Of a stretch of 64,000 nucleotides of DNA, positions 36,690 through 47,071 are shown in pieces. How positions within the stretch are numbered: the stretch's first letter is position 1; each line of letters starts with the position of its first letter. The stretch spans positions 312,955-376,954 of the forward strand of contig DIJC01000014.1 in assembly GCA_002421005.1 (NCBI GenBank), read 5' to 3'. The translations under genes were made by a program, and so were the position numbers. The notes beneath the pieces were generated by a model. It searched no databases, was not told the origin of the DNA, and saw only the letters and a program-made list of their open reading frames with translations. Source of the DNA: Enterobacteriaceae bacterium UBA5654. Lineage in GTDB: Bacteria; Pseudomonadota; Gammaproteobacteria; Enterobacterales; Enterobacteriaceae.

Positions 36690-37667
36690 GTGACCAAAAC
36701 CAATCTCATCACCGGTTTTCTCGGCAGCGGGAAAACCACCTCGATCCTGCATCTGCTGGCGCATAAACCCGCGAATGAAAAATGGGCCGTTCTGGTCAAC
36801 GAATTTGGTGAGGTTGGCATCGACGGCGCGCTGCTGGCCGAAAGCGGTGCGCTGCTCAAAGAGATCCCCGGCGGCTGCATGTGTTGCGTAAATGGCCTGC
36901 CGATGCAGGTAGGGCTGAACACGCTGCTGCGTCAGGGAAAACCCGACCGTTTGCTGATTGAACCTACCGGGCTGGGCCATCCTAAGCAGATCCTCGACCT
37001 TCTCACCGCGCCGGTTTATGAACCGTGGATTGAATTACAGGCCACCCTCTGCGTTCTCGATCCGCGTCTGCTGCTGGACGAAAAAGCGCTAAATAATGAG
37101 AACTTCCGTGACCAGCTGGCCGCCGCCGATATCATCGTGGCGAATAAAAGCGATCGGGCCAGTGAAACCAGCGAAAAAGCGCTGGAAAACTGGTGGCAAA
37201 ATTTTGGTGGTACACGCGAACTGATCCACAGCGAGCAGGGCAAAATCTCCCCCACTCTGCTGGACAAACCGCGTCTGAATAAGGCTGCGCTGCCTGACGC
37301 AGGCGGACACAGCCACGCGCACGCCCGGACTAAGGGGCTTGCCGCACTGAGTTTACCTGAGCACCAGCGCTGGCGGCGCAGCCTTAACAGCGGGCAGGGC
37401 TACCAGTCCTGCGGCTGGGTTTTTGATGCGGATACCCGGTTTGACACTATTGGCCTGCTGGAATGGGCGAGGCTCGCGCCGGTGGATCGGGTAAAAGGTG
37501 TGATGCGGATAACCGAAGGCCTGGTGCGCATCAACCGGCAGGGACAGGATCTGCATATCGAAACGCAGAACGTCGCCCCACCGGACAGCCGGATTGAACT
37601 GATTAGCGATGCCGACGCTGACTGGAACGCGTTGCAAACGTCACTGTTGAAGCTACGTTTAAGCTGA
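36690..37667 (+). CDS. yeiR: YeiR, zinc-binding G3E-family GTPase
   Basis: A COG0523/G3E GTPase-type metallochaperone: P-loop GFLGSGKTTSIL, the metal motif GGCMCC (CxCC), Walker B IEPTGLGHP, NKSD, and a His-rich GGHSHAHART segment before the C-terminal CobW_C domain. E. coli YeiR binds zinc and hydrolyses GTP. A GTG start at 36690 is preferred (325 residues) because CGGAG lies six bases upstream and it matches the E. coli N-terminus (TxTNLITGF). The ATG at 36672 has no ribosome site. Confidence 0.93.
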   Translation: MTKTNLITGFLGSGKTTSILHLLAHKPANEKWAVLVNEFGEVGIDGALLAESGALLKEIPGGCMCCVNGLPMQVGLNTLLRQGKPDRLLIEPTGLGHPKQILDLLTAPVYEPWIELQATLCVLDPRLLLDEKALNNENFRDQLAAADIIVANKSDRASETSEKALENWWQNFGGTRELIHSEQGKISPTLLDKPRLNKAALPDAGGHSHAHARTKGLAALSLPEHQRWRRSLNSGQGYQSCGWVFDADTRFDTIGLLEWARLAPVDRVKGVMRITEGLVRINRQGQDLHIETQNVAPPDSRIELISDADADWNALQTSLLKLRLS

Positions 37668-37710
37668 TACCGCTAAGGTTTCGTTCGTTATTAACTCACG
37701 TGGCCTTAAA

Positions 37711-38412
37711 ATGAAAACCCGACTCTCTTCAATCCTGCTGCTGAATGCGGCAGGATTTGCGCTCTTTCTGTGCTGGTATCTGCCGGAAAACCACGGTTTC
37801 TGGTTCGCGCTCGACGCGGCCGTTTTTCATTTTTTCAACCATGCGCTGGCGGATCATCGTGCCTTTGTCTGGTTTCTGGCTATCGTCAATAATCGTGCTT
37901 TTGACGCCTGCTCCCTGCTGGCGATGGGTTGTCTGATGCTCCGCTTCTGGCTGCGTAGCGGGCCGTCAGAGCGCCGCCGGATTGTGATTATCGGGCTGGT
38001 CATGCTGCTGACGGCCGTTATTGTCAATCAGCTTGCGCAGTTGCTGATGCCGGTCAAGCGCGCCAGCCCGACACTGTTTTTTACCGATATCCTGCGGGTC
38101 AGCAACGTGCTGCACATTTCGACCAAAGACGCGTCGAAAGACAGCTTCCCCGGCGACCACGGTATGATGCTGCTGATTTTCAGCGCCTTTATGTGGCGCT
38201 ATTTTGGCCTGAAAACATTCCTGCTCTCGCTGGTGATATTTGTTATTTTCGCTTTTCCGCGAGTGATGATCGGCGCTCACTGGTTAACCGATATTGTTAT
38301 TGGTTCATTATCATCGGTACTCATCGGCCTGCCGTGGATCCTGTTAACGCCTGCCAGCGATAAAATGATTTGTGTTATGGCGCGCTATTTACCCGGCAGA
38401 AAAGAAACATAA
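37711..38412 (+). CDS. lpxT: LpxT (YeiU), lipid A 1-diphosphate synthase
   Basis: A 233-residue PAP2-family inner-membrane enzyme that transfers phosphate from undecaprenyl pyrophosphate to the 1-position of lipid A at the periplasmic face. The phosphatase signatures are present: KxxxxxxRxxP-type VKRASP, SFPGDHGM and RVMIGAHWLTDI. There are about six membrane helices. It is slightly shorter than E. coli LpxT (237) at the C-terminus. It lies 43 bases after yeiR. Confidence 0.94.
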   Translation: MKTRLSSILLLNAAGFALFLCWYLPENHGFWFALDAAVFHFFNHALADHRAFVWFLAIVNNRAFDACSLLAMGCLMLRFWLRSGPSERRRIVIIGLVMLLTAVIVNQLAQLLMPVKRASPTLFFTDILRVSNVLHISTKDASKDSFPGDHGMMLLIFSAFMWRYFGLKTFLLSLVIFVIFAFPRVMIGAHWLTDIVIGSLSSVLIGLPWILLTPASDKMICVMARYLPGRKET

Positions 38413-38841
38413 ATACAACAAATAAATAACCACAATTAACACTTGCTAATAGATATCGCTTCTGGTTTTTTTAGCCTTTCGTGCGCTGCTCAGACCACTT
38501 AATCCTCTTCTCGTCGCGATGAGATCTACGTAAGTCGATGAATTGGTGTTTTTTTATCTAAAATAGATTACTTTTTAATCAATTCACCTTTTTAACTTTC
38601 TGTATCACTTTTTCATATAAAAAATCGATTAAAAGCACTCGCAATGCATGAGGTGATAGGGTACTCTCGTTTACGTTTTGCCTCTCAGAGATAAATTATT
38701 CTCATCGTGAATAATTTTGTGCGTTCCAGCACAAATTTGCACAGAAAGAATTGTCTCGGTGTGCGCAGGTAATTAGGCTCGTCACGGTTGGCATTTTTAT
38801 AACGATCTTTTCGTTAAGGACTACAAGGGAAAATAAACAAC
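38413..38841 (+). other. 429-base leader region upstream of mepS with two stem-loops
   Basis: No gene seen. Near its end are two adjacent inverted repeats: AAATTATT (38693-38700) with AATAATTT (38710-38717), and TTTGTGC (38716-38722) with GCACAAA (38729-38735). They overlap by two bases, so they compete. They lie 105-150 bases before the mepS start and may form a structured 5' leader. Promoter elements could not be fixed. Confidence 0.45.
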
Positions 38842-39408
38842 ATGGTCACATCTCAGCCGATTTTGAGATACATCTGGCGGGCCATCCCCGCGTTAGCAGT
38901 TGCAGTTTTGCTTTCAGCATGTAGTTCGACTAATACAGCAAGAAACATGCATTCTGAGACGCATGCAGTGCCTGAAGATACCTCTTCACTGCAAGCCTCT
39001 CAGGATGAATTTGAATCCATGGTGCGTAATCTTGACGTTAAGTCACGCCTGATGGATCAGTATGCCAGCTGGAAGGGCGTGCGCTATCGTCTGGGCGGCA
39101 GCACTAAAAAAGGCATTGATTGTTCCGGTTTCGTACAGCGTACTTTCCGCGAGCAGTTTAATATGGAACTTCCGCGCTCAACCTATGAGCAGCAGGAAAT
39201 GGGTAAATCCGTTTCGCGTGGTCATTTACGCACCGGCGACCTGGTTCTGTTCCGTGCCGGTTCGACAGGGCGACATGTCGGTATCTATATCGGCAATAAC
39301 CAGTTCGTCCATGCCTCTACCAGCAGCGGCGTCACCATCTCCAGTATGGACGAGCCTTACTGGAAGAAGCGTTATAACGAAGCGCGTCGCGTCCTGAGCC
39401 GTTCTTAA
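38842..39408 (+). CDS. mepS: Murein DD-endopeptidase/LD-carboxypeptidase MepS (Spr)
   Basis: A 188-residue outer-membrane lipoprotein (lipobox LLSAC, Cys27) with an NlpC/P60 catalytic domain: Cys94 in [11 protein letters not shown], His145 in [10 protein letters not shown] and His157 in NQFVHAST. It cuts D-Ala-mDAP crosslinks so the wall can expand, and in E. coli it is degraded by Prc-NlpI. It is monocistronic, with a long leader and a strong terminator. Confidence 0.97.
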   Translation: MVTSQPILRYIWRAIPALAVAVLLSACSSTNTARNMHSETHAVPEDTSSLQASQDEFESMVRNLDVKSRLMDQYASWKGVRYRLGGSTKKGIDCSGFVQRTFREQFNMELPRSTYEQQEMGKSVSRGHLRTGDLVLFRAGSTGRHVGIYIGNNQFVHASTSSGVTISSMDEPYWKKRYNEARRVLSRS

Positions 39409-39450
39409 TGTTTCTGTTGTCGGTTTTCCCTTGGCTGACAACAGGAAACG

Positions 39451-39481
39451 AAAAAAAACACTGCCTTGCAGTGTTTTTTTT
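39451..39481 (+). terminator. Terminator after mepS
   Basis: AAAAAAAACACTGC / GCAGTGTTTTTTTT form a 14-bp stem with a 3-base loop that ends in a T-run. Confidence 0.93.
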
Positions 39482-39652
39482 TGCTCTTAACCCCCGCCAG
39501 AATGCGCTATTATGACGTGCCAGAACGTCGGCGCTTATCGACGTTTACGTAACAGGGTTCATGATGAGCCCGCGAAAAATTTCTCGTTTTCTTTGACGTC
39601 AATTACTATTCAGGGATTGAGTTCAGCTCACGTAAAGGATGGCTTCACAGGT

Positions 39653-41458
39653 ATGCTAGTACGCCTATTTCTCTTAATCATCGCCATATTCAGCCTGTCC
39701 GCCCAGGCGCAAACCATTAAAGAAAGCTATGCGTTCGCGGTGATCGGCGAGCCGAAATACGCCGTCAATTTTACCCATTTTGATTACGTCAATCCTGCCG
39801 CGCCGAAAGGCGGCATGATGACCCAGGCGACGATTGGCACCTTCGACAATTTCAACCGCTATGCGATGCGCGGTAATCCGGGCGTGCGAACGGATTCCCT
39901 CTACGACAGCCTGTTCACCACGTCGGATGATGAGCCCGGCAGTTATTATCCGCTGGTAGCGGAAATGGCGCGCTACGCCGATGATTACTCGTGGATGGAA
40001 CTGACGCTGAACCCGAAGGCCCGTTTTCACGACGGTTCGCCGATGACCGCTAAGGATGTGGTCTTTACCTTTAACAAATTTATGACTGAAGGCGTGCCGC
40101 AATTTCGCCTGGTGTATAAAGGCGTGACCGTTAAGGCCATCGCGCCGCAGGCCGTGCGTATCGAACTCGCTAAACCGGGTAAAGAAGATATGCTCAGCCT
40201 TTTATCGCTGCCGGTTATGCCGGAAAAGTTCTGGCGTAATCACAAGCTCAATGAGCCACTTTCCGCCCCGCCGCTGGCAAGCGGACCGTATAAAATCTCC
40301 GCCTGGCGGATGGGGCAGTACATCACCTATTCACGGGTGAAAGATTACTGGGCCGCCGACCTGCCGGTAAACCGGGGCCGCTGGAACTTTGATACGCTGC
40401 GTTATGACTATTACCTTGATGACAACGTTGCCTTTGAAGCCTTCAAAGCTGGCGCGTTCGATTTCCGTACCGAAAGCAGCGCCAAAAACTGGGCAACACG
40501 CTATCTCGGCAAAAATTTCGATAATCATTATATCGTTAAGGAAGAGGTCAAAAGCGACGCCGCGCAGAACGCCAACTGGCTGGCGTTTAACATTCAGCGC
40601 CCGGTATTCAACGATCGCCGGGTGCGTGAAGCCATCAGCCTCGCCTTTGATTTTGAATGGATGAATAAAGCGCTTTTCTATAAAGCCTACACCCGCGCTA
40701 ACAGCTATTTCCTTAATACCGAATACGCGGCGCGCAATTACCCGGACGCCGCTGAGTTAACGCTGCTCGGGCCGCTGAAAAAAGATCTGCCGCCTGAAGT
40801 CTTCACGTCCATTTATCAGCCGCCGCAATCCGCCGGAGACGGCTACAATCGCGATAATCTGCTCAGGGCCAGCCAGATATTAACTGACGCCGGATGGGTC
40901 ATGAAGGGCCAGCAGCGGGTTAACAGCCAGACCGGTAAACCGCTACGCTTTGAGCTTCTGCTGCCCTCCGGCGGCAACGATCAGTGGGTGCTGGCCTTTA
41001 AGCATAACCTGACGCGCATCGGCGTGACGATGGATATTCGTCAGGTTGATAACTCGCAGGTGACCAGCCGAATGCGCAGCCGCGATTATGACATGATGCC
41101 GCGCCTGGTGCGTGCCATGCCCTGGCCCAGCGGCGATTTACAAATTAACTGGTCTTCCGAATATATTGATTCCAGCTATAACGGGCCGGGCGTTAAAAGC
41201 CCGGTGGTGGATGCGCTGATTGCGCAAATCGTCCGCGAGCAGGGAAATAAAGAGAAACTGCTGCCGCTTGGCCGCGCGCTGGATCGGGTGTTAACCTGGA
41301 ATTACTACATGCTGCCAATGTGGTTTATGGCCCAGGACAGGCTGGCCTACTGGGATAAATTTTCATATCCGGCGACCCCGCCCGTATATTCCATCGGCTT
41401 AGAAAACTGGTGGTACGATGTTAACAAAGCGGCAAAATTGCCCGCAGCCAGACGTTAA
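39653..41458 (+). CDS. yejA: YejA, periplasmic binding protein of the peptide/microcin C importer
   Basis: A 601-residue SBP_bac_5 protein with a signal peptide (MLVRLFLLIIAIFSLSAQAQ). It is the substrate receptor of YejABEF, which imports oligopeptides and the peptide-nucleotide antibiotic microcin C. The start at 39653 gives the E. coli-like N-terminus; the open frame runs 47 codons further without a signal sequence. Conserved segments are FDYVNPAAPKGG and MPWPSGDLQI. It is the first gene of yejABEF, 10 bases ahead of yejB. The E. coli neighbour rtn between mepS and yejA is absent. Confidence 0.96.
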   Translation: MLVRLFLLIIAIFSLSAQAQTIKESYAFAVIGEPKYAVNFTHFDYVNPAAPKGGMMTQATIGTFDNFNRYAMRGNPGVRTDSLYDSLFTTSDDEPGSYYPLVAEMARYADDYSWMELTLNPKARFHDGSPMTAKDVVFTFNKFMTEGVPQFRLVYKGVTVKAIAPQAVRIELAKPGKEDMLSLLSLPVMPEKFWRNHKLNEPLSAPPLASGPYKISAWRMGQYITYSRVKDYWAADLPVNRGRWNFDTLRYDYYLDDNVAFEAFKAGAFDFRTESSAKNWATRYLGKNFDNHYIVKEEVKSDAAQNANWLAFNIQRPVFNDRRVREAISLAFDFEWMNKALFYKAYTRANSYFLNTEYAARNYPDAAELTLLGPLKKDLPPEVFTSIYQPPQSAGDGYNRDNLLRASQILTDAGWVMKGQQRVNSQTGKPLRFELLLPSGGNDQWVLAFKHNLTRIGVTMDIRQVDNSQVTSRMRSRDYDMMPRLVRAMPWPSGDLQINWSSEYIDSSYNGPGVKSPVVDALIAQIVREQGNKEKLLPLGRALDRVLTWNYYMLPMWFMAQDRLAYWDKFSYPATPPVYSIGLENWWYDVNKAAKLPAARR

Positions 41459-41467
41459 GGAGCAGGC

Positions 41468-42559
41468 ATGGGCGGTTATTTACTACGTCGCTTATTACTG
41501 GTGATCCCAACCCTGTGGGCGATTATCACCATTAACTTTTTTATTGTGCAAATCGCGCCCGGCGGCCCGGTCGATCAGGCCATTGCCGCCGTTGAATTTG
41601 GCAACGCTGGCGTCCTCCCCGGCGCGGGCGGCGGCCCGGGTGCTTCTCACGCGCGGCCAGGCGTTGGCAATATCAGCAACAGCCAGTACCGGGGCGGGCG
41701 TGGCCTCGACCCGGAAGTCATCGCTGAAATCACTCATCGTTACGGCTTCGATAAGCCGCTGCACGAGCGTTATTTTAAAATGCTCGGCGACTATTTGCGC
41801 TTCGATTTTGGTGACAGCCTGTTCCGCAACGCCTCGGTGCTTCAGCTTATTAAAGAAAGCCTGCCGGTTTCGATCACTCTGGGTCTGTGGAGCACGCTGA
41901 TTATCTACCTGGTTTCGATCCCGCTGGGCATTCGCAAAGCGGTGCATAACGGCAGCCGTTTCGATACCTGGAGCAGCGCCTTTATTATTATTGGCTACGC
42001 GATCCCGGCGTTTCTGTTTGCGATTTTACTGATCGTCCTGTTCGCAGGCGGCAGTTATTACGATCTCTTTCCGCTGCGCGGGCTGGTGTCAGCTAATTTC
42101 GACACCCTGCCGTGGTATCAAAAAATTACCGACTATCTGTGGCATATCACCCTGCCGGTGCTGGCGACGGTGGTCGGCGGATTTGCCGCGCTGACTATGC
42201 TGACTAAAAACTCGTTTCTTGATGAAATCCGCAAGCAGTACGTGGTGACGGCGCGGGCAAAAGGCGTCAGCGAGAAAAAAATCCTCTCTGGTCACGTTTT
42301 TCGTAACGCCATGCTGCTGGTCATCGCAGGTTTTCCGGCAACCTTTATCAGTATGTTTTTTACCGGATCGCTGCTGATCGAAGTGATGTTTTCACTCAAT
42401 GGGCTGGGGCTGCTGGGGTATGAATCCACGGTTTCCCGCGATTATCCGGTGATGTTCGGCACGCTGTATATTTTTACCCTGGTCGGGCTGCTGCTGAATA
42501 TCGTCAGCGATATCACCTATACATTTGTAGACCCACGTATTGATTTTGAGGGCCGCTGA
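41468..42559 (+). CDS. yejB: YejB, peptide/microcin C ABC importer permease
   Basis: A 363-residue BPD_transp_1 permease with six membrane helices and the EAA-type loop ([15 protein letters not shown]). A Gly/Pro-rich periplasmic insertion (about residues 35-75) is characteristic of YejB. Its TGA overlaps the ATG of yejE by one base, so the two permeases are translated together. Confidence 0.96.
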   Translation: MGGYLLRRLLLVIPTLWAIITINFFIVQIAPGGPVDQAIAAVEFGNAGVLPGAGGGPGASHARPGVGNISNSQYRGGRGLDPEVIAEITHRYGFDKPLHERYFKMLGDYLRFDFGDSLFRNASVLQLIKESLPVSITLGLWSTLIIYLVSIPLGIRKAVHNGSRFDTWSSAFIIIGYAIPAFLFAILLIVLFAGGSYYDLFPLRGLVSANFDTLPWYQKITDYLWHITLPVLATVVGGFAALTMLTKNSFLDEIRKQYVVTARAKGVSEKKILSGHVFRNAMLLVIAGFPATFISMFFTGSLLIEVMFSLNGLGLLGYESTVSRDYPVMFGTLYIFTLVGLLLNIVSDITYTFVDPRIDFEGR

Positions 42560-43584
42560 TGCGTCGTTTAAGCTCTATTAATCAGGCCCGCTGGGCACGT
42601 TTTCGACAAAATCGTCGCGGCTACTGGTCGCTGTGGCTGTTTATGGTCATCTTCATTTGCTGCCTGCTTTCCGAAGTTATCGCCAACGACAAACCGCTGC
42701 TGGTCAGTTATCAGGGAAGTCTGTATGTCCCGGTGCTGAAAGATTACAGCGAGCAGGAATTTGGTGGGCCGTTTACAACGCTGGCGGACTACAAAGATCC
42801 GTGGCTGCAAAAGCAACTTTCAGAGCATGGCTGGATTCTGTGGACGCCGATTCGCTTCGGGGCAAACAGCATTAACTTTGCCAGCGACAAGCCCTTCCCT
42901 GCCCCGCCGTCCGCGCAAAACTGGTTCGGCACCGACGCCAACGGCGGCGATGTGCTGGCGCGGATACTGTATGGCACCCGCATCTCGTTGCTCTTCGGCC
43001 TGATGCTGACCTTTTGTACCAGCGTGCTGGGCGTGGTGGCGGGAGCGATTCAGGGCTATTACGGCGGTAAAATTGACCTCTGGGGCCAGCGTATTATTGA
43101 GGTATGGTCCGGGATGCCGACGCTCTTTCTGATCATCCTGCTCTCCAGCGTGATCCAGCCCAATTTCTGGTGGCTGCTGGGGATTACCGTGCTGTTTGGC
43201 TGGATGGCGTTGGTCGGCGTAGTGCGCGCGGAATTTCTGCGCACCCGTAATTACGATTACATCCGCGCGGCGCAGGCGATGGGCGTCAGTGACCGGGGGA
43301 TTATTTTCCGCCATATGCTGCCTAATGCGATGGTCGCCACGCTCACCTTTCTGCCGTTTATTTTATGCAGCTCCGTGACCACGCTGACCTCGCTGGATTT
43401 TCTCGGCTTCGGTCTGCCGCTCGGCTCGCCTTCACTGGGCGAACTGCTGTTACAGGGCAAAAATAATTTGCAGGCTCCGTGGCTGGGAATAGCCGCTTTT
43501 CTGTCGGTAGCGGTACTACTCTCGCTGCTTATCTTTATTGGCGAAGCCGTGCGCGATGCCTTCGATCCCAGCAAGGCGGTATAA
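42559..43584 (+). CDS. yejE: YejE, peptide/microcin C ABC importer permease
   Basis: A 341-residue OppC-type permease with an N-terminal helix, a periplasmic domain containing the NWFGTDANGGDVLARI segment and five more helices. The EAA loop is IRAAQAMGVSDRGIIF. It pairs with YejB. yejF starts one base after its stop. Confidence 0.96.
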   Translation: MRRLSSINQARWARFRQNRRGYWSLWLFMVIFICCLLSEVIANDKPLLVSYQGSLYVPVLKDYSEQEFGGPFTTLADYKDPWLQKQLSEHGWILWTPIRFGANSINFASDKPFPAPPSAQNWFGTDANGGDVLARILYGTRISLLFGLMLTFCTSVLGVVAGAIQGYYGGKIDLWGQRIIEVWSGMPTLFLIILLSSVIQPNFWWLLGITVLFGWMALVGVVRAEFLRTRNYDYIRAAQAMGVSDRGIIFRHMLPNAMVATLTFLPFILCSSVTTLTSLDFLGFGLPLGSPSLGELLLQGKNNLQAPWLGIAAFLSVAVLLSLLIFIGEAVRDAFDPSKAV

Positions 43585-43585
43585 G

Positions 43586-45175
43586 ATGACGCACCCTTTA
43601 TTAGCCATCGACCAGCTTTCCATCGCCTTTACCCAGCAGGGAGAAACCCGCACGGTGGTGCGCGATTTGTCGCTTCAGGTGGAGGCAGGTGAAACCCTTG
43701 CGCTGGTTGGCGAATCCGGTTCCGGTAAAACGATCTCTGCGCTCTCGGTGCTGCGCCTGCTCCCCTCTCCGCCGGTGAGCTGGCCGACGGGCGACATTCG
43801 CTTCCACGGTCAGTCGCTGTTGCACGCTGACGAGCAGACCCTGCGCGGCATTCGCGGTAATCGCATTGCAATGATTTTTCAGGAGCCAATGGTATCGCTG
43901 AATCCGCTGCATACCCTGGAAAAACAGCTCTATGAAGTGCTGTCCCTGCATCGCGGTATGCGCAGGGAAGCTGCGCGCGCAGAAATGCTTACCTGTCTGG
44001 ATCGGGTCGGCATCCGCAATGCGGCGCGCCGACTGGCGGACTATCCGCATCAGCTTTCCGGCGGCGAGCGCCAGCGGGTGATGATTGCGATGGCGCTGCT
44101 GACGCGCCCTGAATTATTAATTGCCGACGAGCCAACGACCGCGCTGGATGTCTCGGTGCAGGCGCAAATCCTGCAACTGCTGCGCGAGCTACGCCAGGAG
44201 CTGAATATGGGGCTGCTGTTTATCACCCATAACCTCAGCATCGTGCGTAAACTGGCCGACAACGTGGCGGTGATGCAAAACGGTGTATGCGTCGAGCAAA
44301 ACCGCGCCGCCACGCTGTTTTCCGCGCCTGCGCACCCTTACACCCAGCGCCTGCTGAACAGCGAACCGTCCGGCGATCCGGTCCCGCTGCCCGCAGAGAA
44401 GACTCCCCTGCTTCAGGTTTCTGATTTGTGCGTGGAATTTCCGCTGCGCAAAGGGCTGTTGCGACGCGTGGTCGATCATAATCGGGTGGTGAAAAACGTC
44501 AGCTTTACCCTGCGTCCCGGCGAAGCGCTGGGGCTGGTCGGCGAATCGGGTTCCGGCAAAAGCACGACCGGGCTGGCGCTGCTGCGGCTGATCGCCTCAA
44601 AAGGCACCATTGTCTTTGACGGCATCACGCTCAACGGCTTAAGCCGTAAACAGCTGTTGCCGGTAAGACACCGCATTCAGGTGGTGTTTCAGGACCCGAA
44701 TTCATCGCTGAATCCGCGCCTGAACGTGCTGCAAATTATCGAGGAAGGTCTGCGCGTGCATCAGCCGAATTTAAGCGCCCTGGAGCGCGAGCGGCAGGTG
44801 ATCGAGGTTATGCAGGAAGTGGGACTGGACGGCGAAATGCGCCAGCGCTACCCGGCGGCGTTTTCTGGCGGTCAGCGGCAGCGCATCGCCATCGCCCGCG
44901 CGCTGATTTTAAAACCGGAACTGATTATTCTGGATGAACCCACGTCATCGCTGGATCGCACCGTGCAGGCGCAAATCCTCGCGCTGCTGAAGTCGTTACA
45001 GCAAAAACACCGGCTGGCCTATATTTTTATCAGCCACGATTTACACGTAGTGCGTTCGCTGTGCCATCAGGTCATGGTACTGCGTCAGGGAGAGGTCATT
45101 GAGCAGGGTGAATGCGCGCGCGTCTTCAGCGCACCGCAGCAGGAATATACCCGTCAGCTTTTAACGCTAAGCTGA
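43586..45175 (+). CDS. yejF: YejF, fused double ATPase of the peptide/microcin C importer
   Basis: 529 residues, two ABC ATPase domains in one chain. Each has a Walker A GESGSGKT, a signature ([16 protein letters not shown]) and a Walker B ([24 protein letters not shown]), separated by an oligopeptide-transporter C-terminal domain. It powers YejB-YejE. The start at 43586 follows the E. coli N-terminus; the longer frame runs back into yejE. It is convergent with yejG, three bases away, with no terminator visible. Confidence 0.97.
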   Translation: MTHPLLAIDQLSIAFTQQGETRTVVRDLSLQVEAGETLALVGESGSGKTISALSVLRLLPSPPVSWPTGDIRFHGQSLLHADEQTLRGIRGNRIAMIFQEPMVSLNPLHTLEKQLYEVLSLHRGMRREAARAEMLTCLDRVGIRNAARRLADYPHQLSGGERQRVMIAMALLTRPELLIADEPTTALDVSVQAQILQLLRELRQELNMGLLFITHNLSIVRKLADNVAVMQNGVCVEQNRAATLFSAPAHPYTQRLLNSEPSGDPVPLPAEKTPLLQVSDLCVEFPLRKGLLRRVVDHNRVVKNVSFTLRPGEALGLVGESGSGKSTTGLALLRLIASKGTIVFDGITLNGLSRKQLLPVRHRIQVVFQDPNSSLNPRLNVLQIIEEGLRVHQPNLSALERERQVIEVMQEVGLDGEMRQRYPAAFSGGQRQRIAIARALILKPELIILDEPTSSLDRTVQAQILALLKSLQQKHRLAYIFISHDLHVVRSLCHQVMVLRQGEVIEQGECARVFSAPQQEYTRQLLTLS

Positions 45176-45178
45176 CGG

Positions 45179-45523
45179 TCAGAAAGGATTGTTGCCGGAG
45201 AACGGCTCGGCAATCGCCACACCGCAGTTTTTCAGGCGGCAGGTTGCCGTAAACTCATCCTGTCTGTTCACAAACAGGCAGGGTTCCCCTTCGCATTCCA
45301 GCACCGAACAATCGACTGAAATGTCGCTCAGCGCCTGGCTTAGGGTATGCATAACCGGCCAGGCGCTGTCGCCGTCCGGGCTGAGCAATTTCAACGCAAC
45401 CAGGCAATTCTCAGAGGCCGGACCGTTCTGCGGAATCGGTTCAACTCTGGAACCTGCAAAACCGGACAGCCAGCGATAGCTCTGCGGTAAACGGTGGACG
45501 ATGGAGAGTTGTTGATTGGTCAC
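45179..45523 (-). CDS. yejG: YejG, conserved enterobacterial protein
   Basis: 114 residues, matching E. coli YejG over its length ([14 protein letters not shown] start; [19 protein letters not shown]). Function is poorly known; the E. coli protein has been linked to aminoglycoside tolerance in screens. It is cytoplasmic and cysteine-containing. A perfect FNR-type site lies 32 bases upstream of its start, suggesting oxygen control here. Confidence 0.93.
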   Translation of the reverse strand: MTNQQLSIVHRLPQSYRWLSGFAGSRVEPIPQNGPASENCLVALKLLSPDGDSAWPVMHTLSQALSDISVDCSVLECEGEPCLFVNRQDEFTATCRLKNCGVAIAEPFSGNNPF

Positions 45524-45554
45524 TTTTTAATCCCCGGAGCAGTAAAATTAACAA

Positions 45555-45568
45555 TTGATTCACATCAA
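45555..45568. promoter_or_regulatory. Consensus FNR box upstream of yejG
   Basis: TTGAT-TCAC-ATCAA is an exact match to the FNR consensus TTGAT-N4-ATCAA. Nothing else in the region explains the dyad. It is much nearer to yejG than to bcr, whose coding end faces it. Confidence 0.7.
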
Positions 45569-45607
45569 TATTAACACATGGTTGATAATTCGTCGTGCAT
45601 CCTGAAG

Positions 45608-45663
45608 AAAACGCTTTCATCTACAACCAGTAAGGCTTCACAGGCTCATCCGTAAAGCGTTTT
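45608..45663. other. Long-loop inverted repeat in the yejG-bcr gap
   Basis: AAAACGCTTT (45608-45617) and AAAGCGTTTT (45654-45663) form a 10-bp perfect inverted repeat around a 36-base loop. The 330-base gap 45524-45853 holds no gene otherwise; besides this repeat it contains the FNR box and the bcr terminator. Confidence 0.55.
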
Positions 45664-45820
45664 ATCCGCGTTACAGGAGCCTTTTGGCGCTATATGTACG
45701 CGTTTTTGTGATCTAAAACAACCTTTTTAACAACATGACCGTGACTTTTTACACAAATAGATTTTACATAAAATAAACATATATCGTGTAAAACGGCAAG
45801 AGCAGCGAGAAATCAGAAGG

Positions 45821-45844
45821 AAAAACGGGGCGGAATTCGCCCCG
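45821..45844 (-). terminator. Terminator after bcr
   Basis: On the minus strand CGGGGCG/CGCCCCG form a 7-bp stem with a 5-base loop, followed by TTTTT. Confidence 0.88.
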
Positions 45845-45853
45845 GAAGGGACA

Positions 45854-47050
45854 TCAACGGGCGCGTTTTCGGGTGCGACTGGCGTACAGGCAGAAGAGAA
45901 CAGAGCTGGTCGCACAGAAGGCAATCGACAGCAGCATCGGCCAGGCGGTGGTAAACGTCGCCATTGACAGCAGCGCGCCAACAATCGCCCCGATGCCGAA
46001 ACGGAAAGTGCCAGCCAGCGACGAAGCCGTGCCCGCCATGTGCGGGAACTCGTCAAGGATCACCGCCATCGCGTTAGACGATACCAGCGACACGCAGCCG
46101 ACAAATGCGGCAACGCCCACCACCAGCGACCAGAAGCCGACATCCAGCAGCGCGCAGACCACCAGCCACACCGCCATCGCAAACTGGACCCACAGCCCGG
46201 CACGGAACATATTCAGCGCCCCGACCCGCCGCACAAAACGGCTGTTAATAATGGTGAGCACAAACAGGAACACGATATTCAGCGCGAAGTAATAACCGAA
46301 ATGCTGCGGTAAAACGTGGTTCAGTTCGATATAAACAAACGGCCCGGCGCTTAAAAACGAGAACATCCCGGCAAAGCTGAAGCCGCTTGCCAGCATGTAG
46401 CTCAGCACCCGCTTGTGGCGGAACAGCGCAGCAAAGTTGCCGCCGGTAGTGCGAATGTGGAATTTCTGCCGCCGCTCGACGGGCAGCGTCTCGTCGATGA
46501 AAAAGAAAATCATCAGCGACGCCAGCAGCGCAGCCACGGCGAGGATCCAGAAAATAGCGTGCCAGCTAAACCAGATCAGCACCGCGCCACCGACCATCGG
46601 CGCGACCAGCGGGGCGATGGTGGTCACCAGCATCACAAACGACATCATCCGCGAAAATTCTTCTTTCGGATAAATATCGCGCATCAGGGCGTTAATCACC
46701 ACGCTTGCCGCCGCTGCCGCCAGGCCGTGAAAGAAGCGCAGCAGGATCAGATACTCAATGGTCTGCGAGAGCGCGCAGGCCGCTGCCGCTGCGGCAAAAA
46801 CCAGCGTGCCGCCGAGGATCACTGGCTTACGGCCCAGGCTGTCCGCCATCGGTCCATAAAGCAGTTGTCCAAGCGCAAAGCCGAGAATATAAGTGCTCAG
46901 GGTCATTTGCGCACTACCAGCAGGCACGCCGAATTGTGCGGAGATCACCGGTAAAGCAGGCAGATACATATCAATCGAAAGCGGCATCAGCATGGCCAAC
47001 AGGCCAAGAATAAATACGATACCCAGCGAAGAGCGCTGCTTTGTTGTCAC
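45854..47050 (-). CDS. bcr: Bcr, bicyclomycin/sulfonamide MFS exporter
   Basis: A 398-residue, 12-helix drug:H+ antiporter (DHA1 family) with motif A ([13 protein letters not shown]) after helix 2 and the [13 protein letters not shown] start. E. coli Bcr exports bicyclomycin, sulfathiazole and cysteine. It lies 21 bases downstream of rsuA on the same strand, so the two probably share a transcript as in E. coli. Confidence 0.96.
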   Translation of the reverse strand: MTTKQRSSLGIVFILGLLAMLMPLSIDMYLPALPVISAQFGVPAGSAQMTLSTYILGFALGQLLYGPMADSLGRKPVILGGTLVFAAAAAACALSQTIEYLILLRFFHGLAAAAASVVINALMRDIYPKEEFSRMMSFVMLVTTIAPLVAPMVGGAVLIWFSWHAIFWILAVAALLASLMIFFFIDETLPVERRQKFHIRTTGGNFAALFRHKRVLSYMLASGFSFAGMFSFLSAGPFVYIELNHVLPQHFGYYFALNIVFLFVLTIINSRFVRRVGALNMFRAGLWVQFAMAVWLVVCALLDVGFWSLVVGVAAFVGCVSLVSSNAMAVILDEFPHMAGTASSLAGTFRFGIGAIVGALLSMATFTTAWPMLLSIAFCATSSVLFCLYASRTRKRAR

Positions 47051-47071
47051 CCTAATCTCCCGTTCTTAACA

